In this document: positions 15,644 to 24,017 of the stretch, piece by piece
Numbering within the stretch: the first letter of the stretch is position 1
How the letters are laid out: the number at the start of each line of letters is the position of its first letter
Assembly: GCA_964541085.1 (NCBI GenBank)
Contig: CAZIPA010000027.1
Span: 1-26,926, forward strand
DNA from: UBA4644 sp964541085
GTDB taxonomy: Bacteria; Bacillota; Clostridia; Oscillospirales; Butyricicoccaceae
Direction of reading: 5' to 3'
DNA: 26,926 nt
Notes under the pieces: model-generated
Told to the model about the DNA's origin: nothing
Databases searched by the model: none
The model's input: only the letters and a program-made list of their open reading frames with translations
Program-made: the position numbers and the translations under genes

Positions 15644-18283
15644 ATGGAAAAGAGAGGACTGAACGAGCTGCGGGAGCTGTTCCTGCAATTCTTTGAAAGT
15701 AAGGGACATCTGCGTCTGCCCAGCTTTTCGCTGGTGCCCCAGAACGATGCGTCGATTCTGCTGATCAATGCGGGCATGACGCCGATGAAGCCCTGGTTCA
15801 AGGGCGAACAGACCCCGCCCCGCAAGCGGGTGTGTACCTGCCAGAAGTGCATCCGCACCGGCGATATTGACAATGTGGGCAAAACCGCCCGTCACGGCAC
15901 CTATTTTGAGATGCTGGGCAATTTCTCCTTTGGTGACTATTTCAAAAAGGACGCCATCGCCTGGAGCTGGGAGTTTCTGACCGATCCCAAGTGGATGGGC
16001 TTGGATCCCGACCGGCTGTATCCCTCCGTGTATCTGGAGGATGATGAGGCGTGGAAAATCTGGCATGAGGATGTGGGCATTCCGGAGAATCGCATCTTCC
16101 GCTTTGGCAAGGGCGATAACTTCTGGGAGCACGGCGCAGGCCCCTGTGGCCCCTGCTCGGAAATCTATTATGACCGTGGCCCGGAATATGGCTGCGGCAA
16201 GCCGGACTGCACGGTGGGCTGTGACTGTGACCGGTATATGGAAATCTGGAACAATGTGTTCACCCAGTTTGACAACGACGGCCAGAATCATTATACCGAG
16301 CTGAAACAGAAAAACATTGATACCGGCATGGGCCTGGAGCGTCTGGCCTGTGTGATTCAGGGTGTGGACAGCCTGTTTGATGTGGATACCGTGATGAATA
16401 TCACCCGCAAGGTGTCGGAAATTACCGGTGCTCATTATGGCGAGAGCCATTCCAAGGATGTGTCTCTCCGGGTTATCACCGACCATATCCGTTCCTCCGT
16501 GTTTATGATCTGCGACGGCATTCTGCCCTCCAACGAGGGCCGTGGATATGTGCTGCGCCGTCTGCTGCGCCGGGCTGCCCGTCATGGCAAGCTGCTGGGC
16601 GTGTCCCATCCCTTCCTGTTTGATGTGGTGGATACGGTTGTGCATGAAAACGAGTGCCATTATCCCGAGCTGCGGGAGCGGCAGAGCTATATTACCCGGG
16701 TGATTCGGGTGGAGGAGGAGAACTTCGCCAAGACCATCGACGGCGGCATGAAGATTTATCAGGAGATGCTGGCCGGTCACAAGGAAAAGGGCGAAACCGT
16801 CTTCTCCGGCGCGGATGCCTTCAAGCTTTATGACACCTATGGCTTCCCGGTGGATCTGACCCGGGAAATGGTGGAAGAAGAGGGCCTGGAAGTGGATCAG
16901 GCCGCCTTTGACCAGCTGATGCAGGAGCAGAAGCTGCGTGCCAGGGAGGCCCGGAAGGCGCTGGGCGATCTGGGCTGGGCCGGTGCGGAGTTCGGCAAGG
17001 AGATTCCGGACACGGTCTTTGTGGGCTATGAACACAATCAGGCCCCGGGCAAGCTGCTGGCTATTGCCGCCGCGGGTGAGCTGCGGGAAGAAATCGCCGC
17101 CGGTACCGAGGCCATTCTGGTGCTGGACCAGACGCCCATGTACGCAGAAATGGGCGGTCAGGTGGCCGACCACGGTACGATCTGCGGCCCCGAGGGCACC
17201 TTTGAGGTGACGGATGTACAGAAGAACAAGGGCGGCAAATATATGCATACCGGCATTGTAAAAACCGGCGTGCTGAAGGTGGGCGACGCCGTGGAGACTT
17301 CCATTGACGAAAAGCGCCGCACCGCCATCCGCCGGGCCCATTCTGCTACCCACCTGCTGGATCGGGTGCTGCGGGATGTGCTGGGAGAGCATGTGCACCA
17401 GGCAGGCTCGCTGGTGGAGCCCGACCGTCTGCGCTTTGACTTTACTCATTTCTCTGCTATGACACCGGAGGAGCTGGCCAGAGTCAGCGCCGCTGTAAAT
17501 GAAGCCATTCTGGAGGGCTATCCCATTGTGACCGAGGAAATGCCCATTGACGAGGCCAGAAAACGGGGCGCGGTGGCACTCTTCGGCGAAAAGTACGGCG
17601 AACGGGTGCGCGTGGTGGATATGGGCGCAGGCTTCTCCGTGGAGTTCTGCGGCGGCACCCATCTGGACAACACCGCTAAGGTGGGCGTGTTCCATATCGA
17701 ATCGGAGTTTTCCGTGGCCTCCGGTGTGCGCCGGATCGAGGCAACCACCGGCCGGGAGTCGCTGGAATATTTCAACCGGAACCAGACCATGCTCTATGAG
17801 GCTGCGGCTGCCATGAAGGCCAAGCCCGCCGAGCTGCGGGAACGGGCCATTGCCGTGATGGGTGAGCAGCGCCGTTTGCAGCAGATCATTGAAAAGTACA
17901 AGAGCCGTGAAGCCGTTAACGAGGCCGAACGCTTCCTGTTCGGTGCCCGTGAGGTGGGCGGCCTGAAGGTCATCACTGCCACGATTCCCGAGGCGGATGC
18001 GGCAAAGCTGCGCCAGATGGGCGATATCGTCCGGGAAAAGGCACCCAATGTGGCTGCGGTGCTGGCTGCGGTCAATGACGGAAAGATCACGCTGCTGGCG
18101 GCCTGCGGCAAAAATGCCGTGGAAAAGGGCGTCCGGGCCGGTGATATCATCAAAGCCATTGCGCCTATCTGCGGCGGCAAGGGCGGCGGCAAGCCGGATT
18201 CTGCCATGGGCGGCGGCTCTGATCTGCTGAAGCTGGACAATGCGCTGGCGGCAGTGGACGATTTTGTGCAATCCAAGCTGTAA
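15644..18283 (+). CDS. alaS: alanine--tRNA ligase
   Basis: An 879-residue class II synthetase of normal length. The N-terminal catalytic domain begins with the family's ELFLQFFESKGHLRLPSFSLVP and contains the TGDIDNVG / ARHGTYFEMLGNFSFGDYFK motif 2 region. The editing domain has the zinc-binding HSATH (H566, H570) and CGGTH (C669, H673), at nearly the same positions as in E. coli AlaRS. The C-terminal DHHA1 domain ends with a GGKGGGKPDSAMGGG glycine loop. It can therefore both charge tRNA-Ala and clear Ser/Gly mischarging. AGAGG lies about 9 bases before the ATG. It is the first gene behind its own promoter and is followed 15 bases later by the HIT gene. Confidence 0.98.
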   Translation: MEKRGLNELRELFLQFFESKGHLRLPSFSLVPQNDASILLINAGMTPMKPWFKGEQTPPRKRVCTCQKCIRTGDIDNVGKTARHGTYFEMLGNFSFGDYFKKDAIAWSWEFLTDPKWMGLDPDRLYPSVYLEDDEAWKIWHEDVGIPENRIFRFGKGDNFWEHGAGPCGPCSEIYYDRGPEYGCGKPDCTVGCDCDRYMEIWNNVFTQFDNDGQNHYTELKQKNIDTGMGLERLACVIQGVDSLFDVDTVMNITRKVSEITGAHYGESHSKDVSLRVITDHIRSSVFMICDGILPSNEGRGYVLRRLLRRAARHGKLLGVSHPFLFDVVDTVVHENECHYPELRERQSYITRVIRVEEENFAKTIDGGMKIYQEMLAGHKEKGETVFSGADAFKLYDTYGFPVDLTREMVEEEGLEVDQAAFDQLMQEQKLRAREARKALGDLGWAGAEFGKEIPDTVFVGYEHNQAPGKLLAIAAAGELREEIAAGTEAILVLDQTPMYAEMGGQVADHGTICGPEGTFEVTDVQKNKGGKYMHTGIVKTGVLKVGDAVETSIDEKRRTAIRRAHSATHLLDRVLRDVLGEHVHQAGSLVEPDRLRFDFTHFSAMTPEELARVSAAVNEAILEGYPIVTEEMPIDEARKRGAVALFGEKYGERVRVVDMGAGFSVEFCGGTHLDNTAKVGVFHIESEFSVASGVRRIEATTGRESLEYFNRNQTMLYEAAAAMKAKPAELRERAIAVMGEQRRLQQIIEKYKSREAVNEAERFLFGAREVGGLKVITATIPEADAAKLRQMGDIVREKAPNVAAVLAAVNDGKITLLAACGKNAVEKGVRAGDIIKAIAPICGGKGGGKPDSAMGGGSDLLKLDNALAAVDDFVQSKL

Positions 18284-18298
18284 CAGGAGGCTTTGAAT

Positions 18299-18655
18299 AT
18301 GTCTGATGTGTTGAATTATCAGGATGACTGCATTTTCTGCAAGATCATCAAGGGTGAGATTCCTTCCACAAAGGTGTATGAGGATGGGCTGTGCTATGCC
18401 TTCCGGGACATTGCGCCTGCCGCGCCTGTCCACATTCTGGTGGTGCCCAAGGCACATATCGCCTCGGCGGCGGACATTACCACGCACAATTCCGCTATCG
18501 TGTCTCACATTTATGAGGTAATCGCCAAGCTGGCGAAGGAAGAAGGTCTGGAGGGCGGCTATCGTGTGGTGACCAATGTGGGCCCCGATGCCGGTCAGAC
18601 GGTGATGCATCTGCACTTCCATCTGCTGGGCGGCAAGCTCGGCCCCATGGCATAA
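18299..18655 (+). CDS. HIT family protein (HinT-like nucleotide hydrolase)
   Basis: A 118-residue HIT-domain protein, probably a purine nucleoside phosphoramidase acting on AMP-linked substrates such as AMP-lysine or aminoacyl-AMP. The histidine triad HLHFHLL (H104, H106, H108) is intact, and CIFC (C11, C14) resembles the N-terminal zinc pair in many bacterial HinT proteins. An in-frame TTG at 18293 exists, but AGGAGG is placed eight bases before the ATG at 18299, which is preferred. Lying directly after alaS, it may clear aminoacyl-adenylates. That link is inference from position. Confidence 0.95.
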   Translation: MSDVLNYQDDCIFCKIIKGEIPSTKVYEDGLCYAFRDIAPAAPVHILVVPKAHIASAADITTHNSAIVSHIYEVIAKLAKEEGLEGGYRVVTNVGPDAGQTVMHLHFHLLGGKLGPMA

Positions 18656-18661
18656 TTTGAA

Positions 18662-20884
18662 ATGCTTCTGAGTAAGTGGCAGAAGGGCCGGCAGCCCCGC
18701 AGGCTGCTGTACTTTTCTGTCGCTTTTTTCCTGTCGGCGCTGCTGTTTACCCTGCTTTTGGAGACGCAGAAGCAGTTAGTCACGGTGATGCTGCTGACAG
18801 GAGCGGCGGCGGTGCTGCTGTCCGTGGTGCTGAAGCTGCTTCTGGGAGAACAGGCACGGTTGTTTCTGGCGCTGCCGCTGGGACTGCTTCTGGGCTGGCT
18901 CTGGTGCTGCGGCTTCAGCAGTCTGACCCTGCTGCCCGCACAGGCATTTGACGGCTATGAGGGTCTGTTGACGGTGGAGCTGACGGATTATCCGGAAAGT
19001 CATACCACCTACGGTACGGCGGAAGGACTGCTGGTGCAGGCAGATGGAATTGCCTGTCATCAAAAGGTACGCCTCTATTTGCTGGACGGAACACCGGAGG
19101 GGACACCGGGAGAGCGCCTGCAATTTTCCGGCACCATTTCCGCGGCCTCCCGCACCCGGCAGGCCAATTTGCTGTCCCGGGGAGTTATGCTGACCGTGTC
19201 CCAGCAGGGGAGCATCACAAGGCAGCAGACCGAATCCCCGACACTGATGCGAAGAATGCGCATCTTTTCCCACGAAATGGGCCAGCGCATTGTCCGGCTG
19301 CTGCCGGGAGACGAGGGAACGCTCCTTTCTGCGCTGCTGTGCGGCGAAAAAGCACCCTCCGGCGGAACACTGGATCAGGCACTGTCCATCAGCGGTACAC
19401 GCCATGTGACCGCCGTTTCCGGACTTCATGTGTCCATTCTGGCGGGAGCCATGGTGCAGCTGCTGGGGAAGAAGAAAGGTCTGCTGGCAGCGGTGCCGGT
19501 GATCTTCTGCTATGCGGCCATTGTGGGCTTTCCCGCATCGGTGATCCGTGCCTTTGTGCTGCATCTGTTTTGGGTGGGCTCCTTCTGGCTGAAGGAGGAA
19601 AAGGATCCTCTGACGGCGCTGGGCGCAGCGCTGCTGCTGTTGATGGTGCAGAATCCCTTTTCCTGTGTCAGCGCGGGACTGCTGCTTTCCTTTGGCGCAA
19701 CGCTGGGATTGATCCTGCTGGCCGGGCCGATACAGGAGGTGCTGACCAGACCGCTGCGCAGACTTCGGGGCAAATGGTTCGAAAAGCCGCTATTTTATAT
19801 TGCATCCACAACAGCATCGTCTCTGGCAGCAACGCTGTTTACACTGCCGCTGAATCTGCTGTTTTTTGAGACCGTACCGCTGCTGAGTCTGCTTTCCAAT
19901 GTGCTGATCCTCTGGGCGGTAGCGCTGGGCATGGAGCTGGGCATCGGATTGCTGCTGCTTTCGCTGGTGTCCATGTCTGCGGCGGGAGTCTTTGCTGCCG
20001 TGATTGCCCGCTGGCCCCTGTGGTGGATCGTAACGGTCGTCCGTACCATTGGAAGCTTCCGTTTTGCGGCTGCTGATGCGGCCAATCTGTTTCTGGCCCT
20101 GTTCAGTCTGCTGATTCTGGTCATTCTGCTGCTGTGGAAGGGAAAGCTGCTTTCCGGCAGAAAAACGCTGACGGTCACGGTAATCCTCCTGTTGACAACG
20201 GTGCTGCTGACGGCGGCAGAGCGCACGGCCTTCGGCGAGATTCAGATCATCAATTCCGGCGGACAGGCGGCGCTGCTGATATGCGGTGACGGTATCTGTG
20301 CCGTCAACGGAGGCGCACGCCCGGACACTATGGGCGAGGCTGCGGAGGAAGCCATGCTTCGCTGGAACGGAGATCGGGCGCAGCTGGTGCTGTGTACCGG
20401 CGAAGGCTATCGGATGCAGGGCGGACTTCCCGCACTGCTGGAGACCACAAGCCCCAAAGAGGTTCTGTTGCCCTCCGGAGAGGGCGTGCTTTCCGGGGAA
20501 TATGAGCCTTATGCGCCGCTGTATTATGACAGAGCAGGCGCAGTAAAGTGCGGTGACTTTACTGCGGAATTGCTTCCGGCGGGAGAAGGGGAATACCTTT
20601 GCCGCCTGAAAAGTGAGCATATGTCGCTGCTGCTGGTTGCCGGACTGAAGAAAAAGCCGGCGATTTCTGCCGCAAAGGCTTACGACTGCCGGGCCACCGT
20701 TCTGGTGGTGGACAGCGCACAGGCGCAGGATCATCAGACGCTGTATTATCTTTACAGCGGGGCCCAGCCGGAGCGCATCTACTGCATTGCCAGCGGCTAT
20801 GACGGTGATGTGCCGGATACCTGCGGCGGCATCCCGATTCATATGGTGGAATCCGACGGCGCAGCCGTCCATTATGTGAGGTGA
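18662..20884 (+). CDS. comEC: ComEC/Rec2-family DNA-uptake channel with a degenerate metallo-beta-lactamase domain
   Basis: A 740-residue membrane protein with the ComEC layout. It has N-terminal helices and a DUF4131-like beta domain (about 97-190), then the Competence channel domain with HVTAVSGLHVSIL (248-260) and GFPASVIRAFVLHLFW (289-304). Further helices run to about 515, and an outer domain (about 522-740) sits where the metallo-beta-lactamase domain belongs. There the family's DVGQGD is replaced by NSGGQA (531-536) and the HxHxDH motif by LCTGEGYRMQGGLPALL (577-593). Metal-dependent nuclease activity is therefore probably lost. It starts 6 bases after the HIT stop without a visible ribosome site, so coupling is likely. 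It precedes holA, a classic pairing. Confidence 0.9.
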   Translation: MLLSKWQKGRQPRRLLYFSVAFFLSALLFTLLLETQKQLVTVMLLTGAAAVLLSVVLKLLLGEQARLFLALPLGLLLGWLWCCGFSSLTLLPAQAFDGYEGLLTVELTDYPESHTTYGTAEGLLVQADGIACHQKVRLYLLDGTPEGTPGERLQFSGTISAASRTRQANLLSRGVMLTVSQQGSITRQQTESPTLMRRMRIFSHEMGQRIVRLLPGDEGTLLSALLCGEKAPSGGTLDQALSISGTRHVTAVSGLHVSILAGAMVQLLGKKKGLLAAVPVIFCYAAIVGFPASVIRAFVLHLFWVGSFWLKEEKDPLTALGAALLLLMVQNPFSCVSAGLLLSFGATLGLILLAGPIQEVLTRPLRRLRGKWFEKPLFYIASTTASSLAATLFTLPLNLLFFETVPLLSLLSNVLILWAVALGMELGIGLLLLSLVSMSAAGVFAAVIARWPLWWIVTVVRTIGSFRFAAADAANLFLALFSLLILVILLLWKGKLLSGRKTLTVTVILLLTTVLLTAAERTAFGEIQIINSGGQAALLICGDGICAVNGGARPDTMGEAAEEAMLRWNGDRAQLVLCTGEGYRMQGGLPALLETTSPKEVLLPSGEGVLSGEYEPYAPLYYDRAGAVKCGDFTAELLPAGEGEYLCRLKSEHMSLLLVAGLKKKPAISAAKAYDCRATVLVVDSAQAQDHQTLYYLYSGAQPERIYCIASGYDGDVPDTCGGIPIHMVESDGAAVHYVR

Positions 20885-20890
20885 ATCATT

Positions 20891-21934
20891 ATGGCAACCA
20901 AAAAGAATACCGGCGATCCGGATGGGCTGACCTGTCTGAAGCGGGACCTTGCCGCAAACACCCCCGGCCGCCTTTACATTTTTTACGGAGAAGAAGGGTA
21001 TCTGAAGCGGCATTATCTTCAGCAGCTGCGAACGATGTGCCAGGGCGCCTTTCCGGAGTTCAATGTCATTCAGCTGGACGGGGAACAGGTCTCGGTGCAG
21101 AGCCTTTCCGATGCGGTGGACAGCGTTCCCATGGGTTCGGAACGAAAGCTGGTGATCGTCCGGGATTATCCGCTGATGCAGCCCACCGGCGATCTGAAGA
21201 CATATCTGCCGGAGCTGCTGGCATCGCTGCCGGAATATGTGTGTCTGGTGTTTTATTATGACGCGCTGGAGTTTAAGGCGGACAAGCGGCTGAATCTCTG
21301 GAAAATCATCCAGCAGAACGGCCTGCCGGTGGAGTTTGCCCGTTCCTCTGGCACAAGTCTGCTGCTGTGGATTCAGCGGCATTTTCAGCAGTTGGGCAAG
21401 CAGATTTCTCCGGCAGAATGCGAATATCTGGTGTTTCTCTGCGGCTCCTCCATGGACAATCTGTTGACGGAGATTCAGAAAATCGCCGCCGGCGCCCGGG
21501 AAAGCACCATTCAGCGCTCCGACATTGATGCGCTGGGCTCCCGGATATTGGAGGCCACGGTGTTCGAGCTGGTGGACAGCATCGTTGCCGGACAGCACAG
21601 CAAGGCACTGGTGACGCTGCGGGACCTGTTTGATATGAAGCAGGAGCCGGTGATGATTCTGGCGGTGATTACCAAGCAGATGCAGCGGCTTTATGGCGCA
21701 AAGCTGACCCTCAGTCGGGGCAAAACGGAAAATGATGTGGCAAAGCTGCTGGGCTACACCTCTGCCTACCCGGCCCGCCGTCTGATGCAAAGTGCCCGGC
21801 GATGCAGTCTGTCGCAGCTGCGTCAGGCACAGAGCGACTGTCTGGAGGCTGACCTTGCCCTGAAAAGCAGTCTCCCGGACGGACAGCGCACTCTGGAGCT
21901 GCTGCTTCTGCGCTTTGCGGAGGCTTCCAAATGA
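20891..21934 (+). CDS. holA: DNA polymerase III subunit delta
   Basis: A 347-residue clamp-loader subunit that opens the beta sliding clamp during replication. The N-terminal AAA+-like domain shows RLYIFYGEEGYLKRHYLQQL (about 27-46, a degenerate P-loop typical of delta), then ERKLVIVRDYPLM. The middle contains FARSSGTSLLLWIQRHFQQLGKQIS, and a C-terminal helical collar ends with KSSLPDGQRTLELLLLRFAE. GAGGTGA lies about 6 bases before the ATG and includes the end of comEC. The following Toprim gene overlaps by ATGA. The comEC-holA order is conserved in Firmicutes. Beginning MATKKN is shared with mltG but is only a lysine-rich start. Confidence 0.93.
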   Translation: MATKKNTGDPDGLTCLKRDLAANTPGRLYIFYGEEGYLKRHYLQQLRTMCQGAFPEFNVIQLDGEQVSVQSLSDAVDSVPMGSERKLVIVRDYPLMQPTGDLKTYLPELLASLPEYVCLVFYYDALEFKADKRLNLWKIIQQNGLPVEFARSSGTSLLLWIQRHFQQLGKQISPAECEYLVFLCGSSMDNLLTEIQKIAAGARESTIQRSDIDALGSRILEATVFELVDSIVAGQHSKALVTLRDLFDMKQEPVMILAVITKQMQRLYGAKLTLSRGKTENDVAKLLGYTSAYPARRLMQSARRCSLSQLRQAQSDCLEADLALKSSLPDGQRTLELLLLRFAEASK

Positions 21935-22533
21935 TCCCACTGGAGCCGGTGATTCTGGTGGAGGGCAAGTATGACCAGATCAAGCTTTCCGGGATTTTTG
22001 ACGGCGTGATCCTGACAACGGAGGGCTTTGGCATTTTCAAACAGCCGGAAAAGCGGGCGCTTCTGCGGCGGCTGGCGCGGGAGCGGGGAATTCTGATTTT
22101 CACCGACTCCGATGGCGCGGGCTTTGTGATTCGCAGCTATCTCAAGGGCATTCTCTCCGAAGGAAAGGTGTATCATGCCTATCTTCCGGATATTTATGGA
22201 AAGGAAAAGCGCAAGGCCCACGCCTCCCGGGAAGGCAAGCTTGGCGTGGAGGGCGTTCCCACGGAGATTATCGTGGAGGCTGTGCGGAAAAGCGGCGCAC
22301 TGGAGCCTCAGCCGGTTCGCCGGGAGACGATTACCAAAGCCGATCTGTATGCGCTGGGCCTGTCCGGCGGAAAAAACAGCGTGGCAAATCGAGCTGCCCT
22401 GCTGCGGGAGCTGGAGCTGCCGGAGCATCTCACAGGAAATGCGTTGTTACAGGTGCTGAACAGCTTTTCCGATCTGGAGTCGCTGCAAGCGCTGGCCCTG
22501 CGCCTTTGGGGCGAAACGCCGGAAGTGGAATAA
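21931..22533 (+). CDS. Toprim/DUF4093 protein, ribonuclease M5-like
   Basis: A 200-residue protein with an N-terminal Toprim domain: VEGKYDQIKL (acidic glutamate, about 10-19), then LIFTDSDGAGFVIRSYL with the DxD pair (about 58-60). A C-terminal DUF4093 region follows (about 120-195: TKADLYALGLSGG...NRAALLRELELP). This combination is that of RNase M5 (RnmV), which matures 5S rRNA precursors in low-GC Gram-positives. In this branch the role is inferred from the domain pair. It overlaps holA by 4 bases and ends the operon at a strong terminator. B. subtilis rnmV instead neighbours ksgA. No 5S rRNA gene is in this window. Confidence 0.87.
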   Translation: MIPLEPVILVEGKYDQIKLSGIFDGVILTTEGFGIFKQPEKRALLRRLARERGILIFTDSDGAGFVIRSYLKGILSEGKVYHAYLPDIYGKEKRKAHASREGKLGVEGVPTEIIVEAVRKSGALEPQPVRRETITKADLYALGLSGGKNSVANRAALLRELELPEHLTGNALLQVLNSFSDLESLQALALRLWGETPEVE

Positions 22534-22535
22534 AG

Positions 22536-22566
22536 ATGCGATTTCGCTCCTGAAATCGCATTTTTT
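22536..22566 (+). terminator. rho-independent terminator closing the alaS-comEC-holA run
   Basis: The stem TGCGATTTC / GAAATCGCA (22537-22545 and 22552-22560) with loop GCTCCT is followed by TTTTTT. It starts immediately after the stop codon of the Toprim gene, a textbook intrinsic terminator. Confidence 0.93.
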
Positions 22567-22575
22567 CATTTTTTC

Positions 22576-22601
22576 TGTAAGATTTTCAAGGGTAAAGCGT
22601 C
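22576..22601 (+). promoter_or_regulatory. ECF-sigma-type promoter, probably autoregulated
   Basis: TGTAAG (22576-22581), exactly 16 bases, CGTC (22598-22601), with an AT-rich stretch right after the -35 element. This is close to the TGAAAC-N16-CGTC type recognised by B. subtilis extracytoplasmic-function sigma factors such as SigM and SigV. An overlapping TATGAT (22602-22607) has no recognisable housekeeping -35 box at 16-18 bases. It sits 23 bases before the sigma factor ATG. Confidence 0.6.
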
Positions 22602-22623
22602 TATGATATGAGGGGGTGAGAAG

Positions 22624-23118
22624 ATGATCTCTCCGGAACAGCTGTATCAGACCTGCTTTCGGGAGGTGTATGCCGGGCTGCTGAAGCTCTGCGGCGATGC
22701 CGGAAGGGCAGAGGAGCTGACGGCGGAAACCTTTTTGCAGGCAATGGAGCATCTGGACAGCTTTCGTGGTGAATGCTCCCTGCAAAGCTGGCTGCTGCGC
22801 ATTGCAAGGAATCGTTATATTTCACAACTTCGCCGGGAAAAGCATCTGGATCGCACCGTGTCGGTGGAGGAGCTGACGCTGCCTTCTCCGGAGGACGGGC
22901 CGGAAGCACAGCTGCAGCGCAGCAGCGAGGCGCAGCGGGCACAGCAGGCGCTGCACCAACTGCCGGAGCCACAAAAGGAGGTCTTTTTGTGGCGGGTATA
23001 TGGTGAACTGAGCTTCCGGGAGATCGGAAAATTGTTCGGCCGCTCGGAAAACTGGGCCTGCGTCACCTTCTATCGGGCACGGGAAAAACTACGGAAGGAA
23101 TTGGAGGAATCTTCATGA
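22624..23118 (+). CDS. ECF-family RNA polymerase sigma factor
   Basis: A 164-residue sigma-70 family member with only regions 2 and 4. Region 2 (about 8-75) includes DAGRAEELTAETFLQAMEHLDSFRG and SLQSWLLRIARNRYISQLRRE (the 2.3/2.4 DNA-melting and -10 recognition part). Region 4 (about 108-160) includes LPEPQKEVFLWRVYGELSFREIGKLFGRSENWACVTFYRAREKL with a helix-turn-helix. GGGGGTGAG precedes the ATG. The last codons overlap the anti-sigma gene by ATGA, so sigma and anti-sigma are made in step. The signal and regulon are unknown. It most likely transcribes its own operon. Confidence 0.95.
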   Translation: MISPEQLYQTCFREVYAGLLKLCGDAGRAEELTAETFLQAMEHLDSFRGECSLQSWLLRIARNRYISQLRREKHLDRTVSVEELTLPSPEDGPEAQLQRSSEAQRAQQALHQLPEPQKEVFLWRVYGELSFREIGKLFGRSENWACVTFYRAREKLRKELEESS

Positions 23119-24017
23119 ATGGGGAATGCTGCATGGTGCGGGAGCTGCTGCCGCTGTATCTGGAGGATCTGACCACGCCGGAGACAACAGCGCAGATACA
23201 GGTACACTTGCAAACCTGCACGGCCTGCCAGGCGGAAAAGGCACGGCTGGAGCAGGCACTGCCGCCCAGAGAGCCGGAGCTGCCGGTGAAAAAGCTGCGA
23301 AAACTGTTGAATCGTCGTCGGCGTTTTGCGCTGCTGCTGACGGCATTGGCGGTGCTGCTGGTGGCTGTATCAGCCTTTGCATGGTTGACAGCACCGGAAT
23401 ATTGCAATGCCCGAGAGGCCGAACCCCGGATTCTGGAGGCAGAAGGAAGACTGTACATCACCTTCTCCGGTCGGGTACAGCACAGCTCCTGCCTGCGGAC
23501 AATCAACGGCGAAAATGGCGAGTCTGAATACGCCATTGAGGCCTGGACAACGCCGCTGGATCGGGCGCATGGGGATGGACTGCAATGCATCTGCATCTCC
23601 GTGGAAGAGCATATGACTGTCTGGTTTGCACAAAACAACGGACAGGCAGATGTGCTGCTGTACGGGGAAGGAACGGGGGATGTGCGGATGCTGCTGCCGC
23701 GTCTGGCGCTGGGAAGCTATGTGACGGCGGCACTGTGTCTGGCGGCGGTGCTGGCAGCGGCAGCAGTGATCCTGCGGAAAAGCAGGCTTTGCGCTGGTTT
23801 GCTGCGGGCGCTCGCACTGCCGGTCAGCTGGCTGTGCGGCTCTGTAATTGTAAAGGGATTTGACTTTGCAAGCTATCATATCCAGCGGGATCTGGCCATG
23901 ATCGCCCTGATTTCCGTGACAACACTGATAGCTTTACAGCTGTTGATACATGGGCTTGAGACGAGAAAAAAGGCTCCCCCATACGGCGGGGGAGCGGCAG
24001 AAGAGCGGCGAATGTAA
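23115..24017 (+). CDS. zinc-finger (zf-HC2) transmembrane anti-sigma factor
   Basis: A 300-residue membrane-bound inhibitor of the sigma factor encoded just before it. The cytosolic N-terminus carries the ZAS motif HLQTCTAC (H31, C35, C38) with upstream cysteines C5/C6. The first helix lies at about 72-91, then an outer domain of about 95-205 without a recognised fold. Three further helices (about 209-228, 236-255, 262-282) make it larger than a one-helix anti-sigma. The short tail after the last helix is encoded by DNA that doubles as a minus-strand terminator (23966-23995). Start overlaps the sigma stop (ATGA). The stimulus that inactivates it is unknown. Confidence 0.88.
   Translation: MNGECCMVRELLPLYLEDLTTPETTAQIQVHLQTCTACQAEKARLEQALPPREPELPVKKLRKLLNRRRRFALLLTALAVLLVAVSAFAWLTAPEYCNAREAEPRILEAEGRLYITFSGRVQHSSCLRTINGENGESEYAIEAWTTPLDRAHGDGLQCICISVEEHMTVWFAQNNGQADVLLYGEGTGDVRMLLPRLALGSYVTAALCLAAVLAAAAVILRKSRLCAGLLRALALPVSWLCGSVIVKGFDFASYHIQRDLAMIALISVTTLIALQLLIHGLETRKKAPPYGGGAAEERRM
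23966..23995 (-). terminator. rho-independent terminator of the convergent cysteine-rich gene, inside the anti-sigma coding region
   Basis: On the minus strand GCTCCCCC (23995-23988), a 7-base loop and GGGGGAGC (23980-23973) form an 8-bp stem followed by C and six T residues (23971-23966). It serves the small gene ending at 24047. It lies within the last codons of the plus-strand anti-sigma gene, which ends at 24017. Confidence 0.85.

Noticed and set aside
15635..18622. 995-codon minus-strand open frame opposite alaS and the HIT gene.
   Set aside because: alaS motifs and the ribosome site are unambiguous on the plus strand. The antisense frame has no recognisable domain and is a by-product of codon bias.
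13247..20910. mltG and holA both start with MATKKN and nearly identical first 20 bases.
   Set aside because: Similarity stops after six codons. A-rich, lysine-rich starts are common and favour initiation, so there is no evidence of duplication or leader sharing.
22602..22607. Housekeeping promoter for the sigma factor gene using TATGAT.
   Set aside because: No sequence close to TTGACA lies 16-18 bases upstream and there is no TGn extension. The ECF-type pair explains the region better.
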